A stretch of DNA of 33,149 nt from Serratia sp. H1w (GTDB lineage: Bacteria; Pseudomonadota; Gammaproteobacteria; Enterobacterales; Enterobacteriaceae), in assembly GCF_000633355.1 (NCBI RefSeq), contig NZ_AYMQ01000107.1:1-33149 (forward strand), given 5' to 3'. The notes under the pieces were generated by a model that made no database searches, was not told the origin of the DNA, and saw nothing but the letters and a program-made list of their open reading frames with translations. Below, piece after piece: positions 31,981 through 33,149 of this stretch (within the stretch, counting starts at the first letter, position 1; every line of letters begins with the position of its first letter). The position numbers and the translations under genes are program-made.

Positions 31981-33149
31981 ATGCTAAAAAAAACAGCAGT
32001 ATCAGCACTGACGTTGGCCGTGTTACTTTCCCTGGATCCTGCCTACGCGGCAGAAACAAGGATCACCGAAGCTACCGGGTTAATCTCTGGGTTCAGTCAG
32101 CTTAACAACAGCGATGCCGGGCGCAACGCCTTGGCCGACAACCTCAACACATCAATCTCCGTCAACAACCACTCTTCCGATCACAGCGAGCCAGGGCAGT
32201 GTCCGACAACACTATTGCGGCCCTGATAGGCTCAATGAGCAATGGCCTGCTGGTGGCCAATGCTCTCGGGACCAAGATGTATGACGTTTTCTCCGCCCAT
32301 AACAGCATCAACGCCGCCACCTACTCGGCGACCACGTTCTCCAAAAACTTTGAAGCCCTGTTCACCCAGGTCAATGCGCTGATCCAGGCCGACTCCAGTT
32401 TTGCTAAAAACTATTACGCCAATGGCAGTGCCAACGGCAATCCGGCAATGCCTGCCACGGGTATCAGTTTGCCAGAGGGTGGCGTGTTTAACGTCTACGA
32501 TCTGGCTTACCATCCTTTGGATGAAAACCGTAATACCGTTGGTAACTCCCGCCCAGTCCAGGTTGCACCAGATAGGATTGACAGCTTTAGTGCGGCCGAT
32601 TTCTTCGGGGTTGAGACCGACACGGCCACCGCTATCCTGCCAACCGTCAAGGGCAATGCTTCTTTCCCCAGTGGGCATTCGGCTTTTGGTTTTGCCAGCA
32701 CGCTTCTGTTTGCAGAAATGGTACCCGAACGTTTTCAGGCGTTTTTACTGCGTGGATCTGAATACGGCAACAGCCGCATCACCCTCGGTGTCCACTATGC
32801 GCTGGACGTTATCGGTGCGCGCATCATGACCACCTACGCGCTGGCGCAGATGCTCAATAACAACCCGGACTATCTGGGGCAAAACATTACCAGCATGTTA
32901 GGTTCGCCGATGACCACGTCCAATGATTTTCAAGGGTTGCTGGCGTCTGCTCAGACGGATCTGCGCACGCTGCTGGAACAAGGCTGCCAAAACACCATTA
33001 GCGAATGTTCTGCCGCCGATAGAGCACAAGATCAGGCTATGGCCGCTCAAAACAAGGCCGACTATCTCTACCGTATGACTTACGGCCTGGCCCCCGTTGG
33101 CCCAACCGATCTCGCGCCGGTAGTACCTTGTCGCTACCGATGTAAAACT
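31981..33149 (+). pseudogene. Secreted PAP2 / class A-type acid phosphatase, frameshifted and cut by the window end
   Basis: The gene starts with a signal peptide (LSLDPAYA-A) and reads in one frame to a stop at 32226. From about 32190 the protein continues in the frame two bases on (AVSDNTIAALIGSMSNGL onward) to the end of the window. This second part carries the phosphatase signature: R-x6-RP near NTVGNSRP (usually K-x6-RP), PSGHSAFGF, and SR-x5-H-x3-D in NSRITLGVHYALD. So a single base seems lost near 32185-32198. The last residues (VVPCRYRCKT) look odd, and a one-base shift would give LVATDV, so a second error near the edge is possible. It is either a true pseudogene or a sequencing error. 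Confidence 0.85.

Overview
The window looks like chromosome from an Enterobacterales member, most likely Serratia or a close relative. The basis is recognisable enterobacterial orthologues (hpa genes, mngRAB, ldtB, yncE, ampH), moderately high GC, and homologue lengths within a few residues of the E. coli proteins. No tRNA, rRNA, CRISPR, phage or IS element was seen. The genus is an inference.

Layout. (1) 176-1318: ampH-like penicillin-binding protein, convergent with (2) 1330-9516 on the minus strand: the homoprotocatechuate meta-cleavage operon hpaG1-G2-E-D-F-H-I-X-A, with its divergent repressor hpaR at 9777-10220. The hydroxylase genes hpaBC, which follow hpaA in E. coli W, are absent from the window although their activator gene hpaA is kept. 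(3) 10195-21102: an accessory-type catabolic island. On the minus strand lie an APC permease, an unknown protein, an SDR, a MoaF-family protein and a second SDR, preceded by a Ser-type arylsulfatase (atsA) and its radical-SAM maturase (atsB). On the plus strand lie a LuxR-type regulator, an MFS transporter and a class II deacetylase-like amidohydrolase. (4) 21197-26919: 2-O-alpha-mannosyl-D-glycerate use (mngB, mngA, divergent mngR). (5) 26975-31818: an ldtB-like L,D-transpeptidase, a Rob-like regulator coupled to an unknown gene, a cupin/AraC regulator, a small HemP-like ORF and Fur-boxed yncE. (6) 31981 to the end: a secreted PAP2 phosphatase gene broken by a frameshift.

How it may work together. 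The hpa enzymes take 3,4-dihydroxyphenylacetate to pyruvate and succinate semialdehyde. The island carries functions expected for a sulfated and/or N-acylated aromatic amine: desulfation, deacylation, uptake and redox steps. In Klebsiella, arylsulfatase and MoaF belong to a tyramine-responsive monoamine regulon, so the two blocks may form one peripheral-plus-central pathway. Two DNA signals support shared control. A palindrome of the type at the hpaG/hpaR promoters recurs in the atsA/luxR intergenic region. An identical 18-base palindromic element sits at the same spacing from a -10 box upstream of both atsA and the permease operon. These two signals are the most interesting content of the window.
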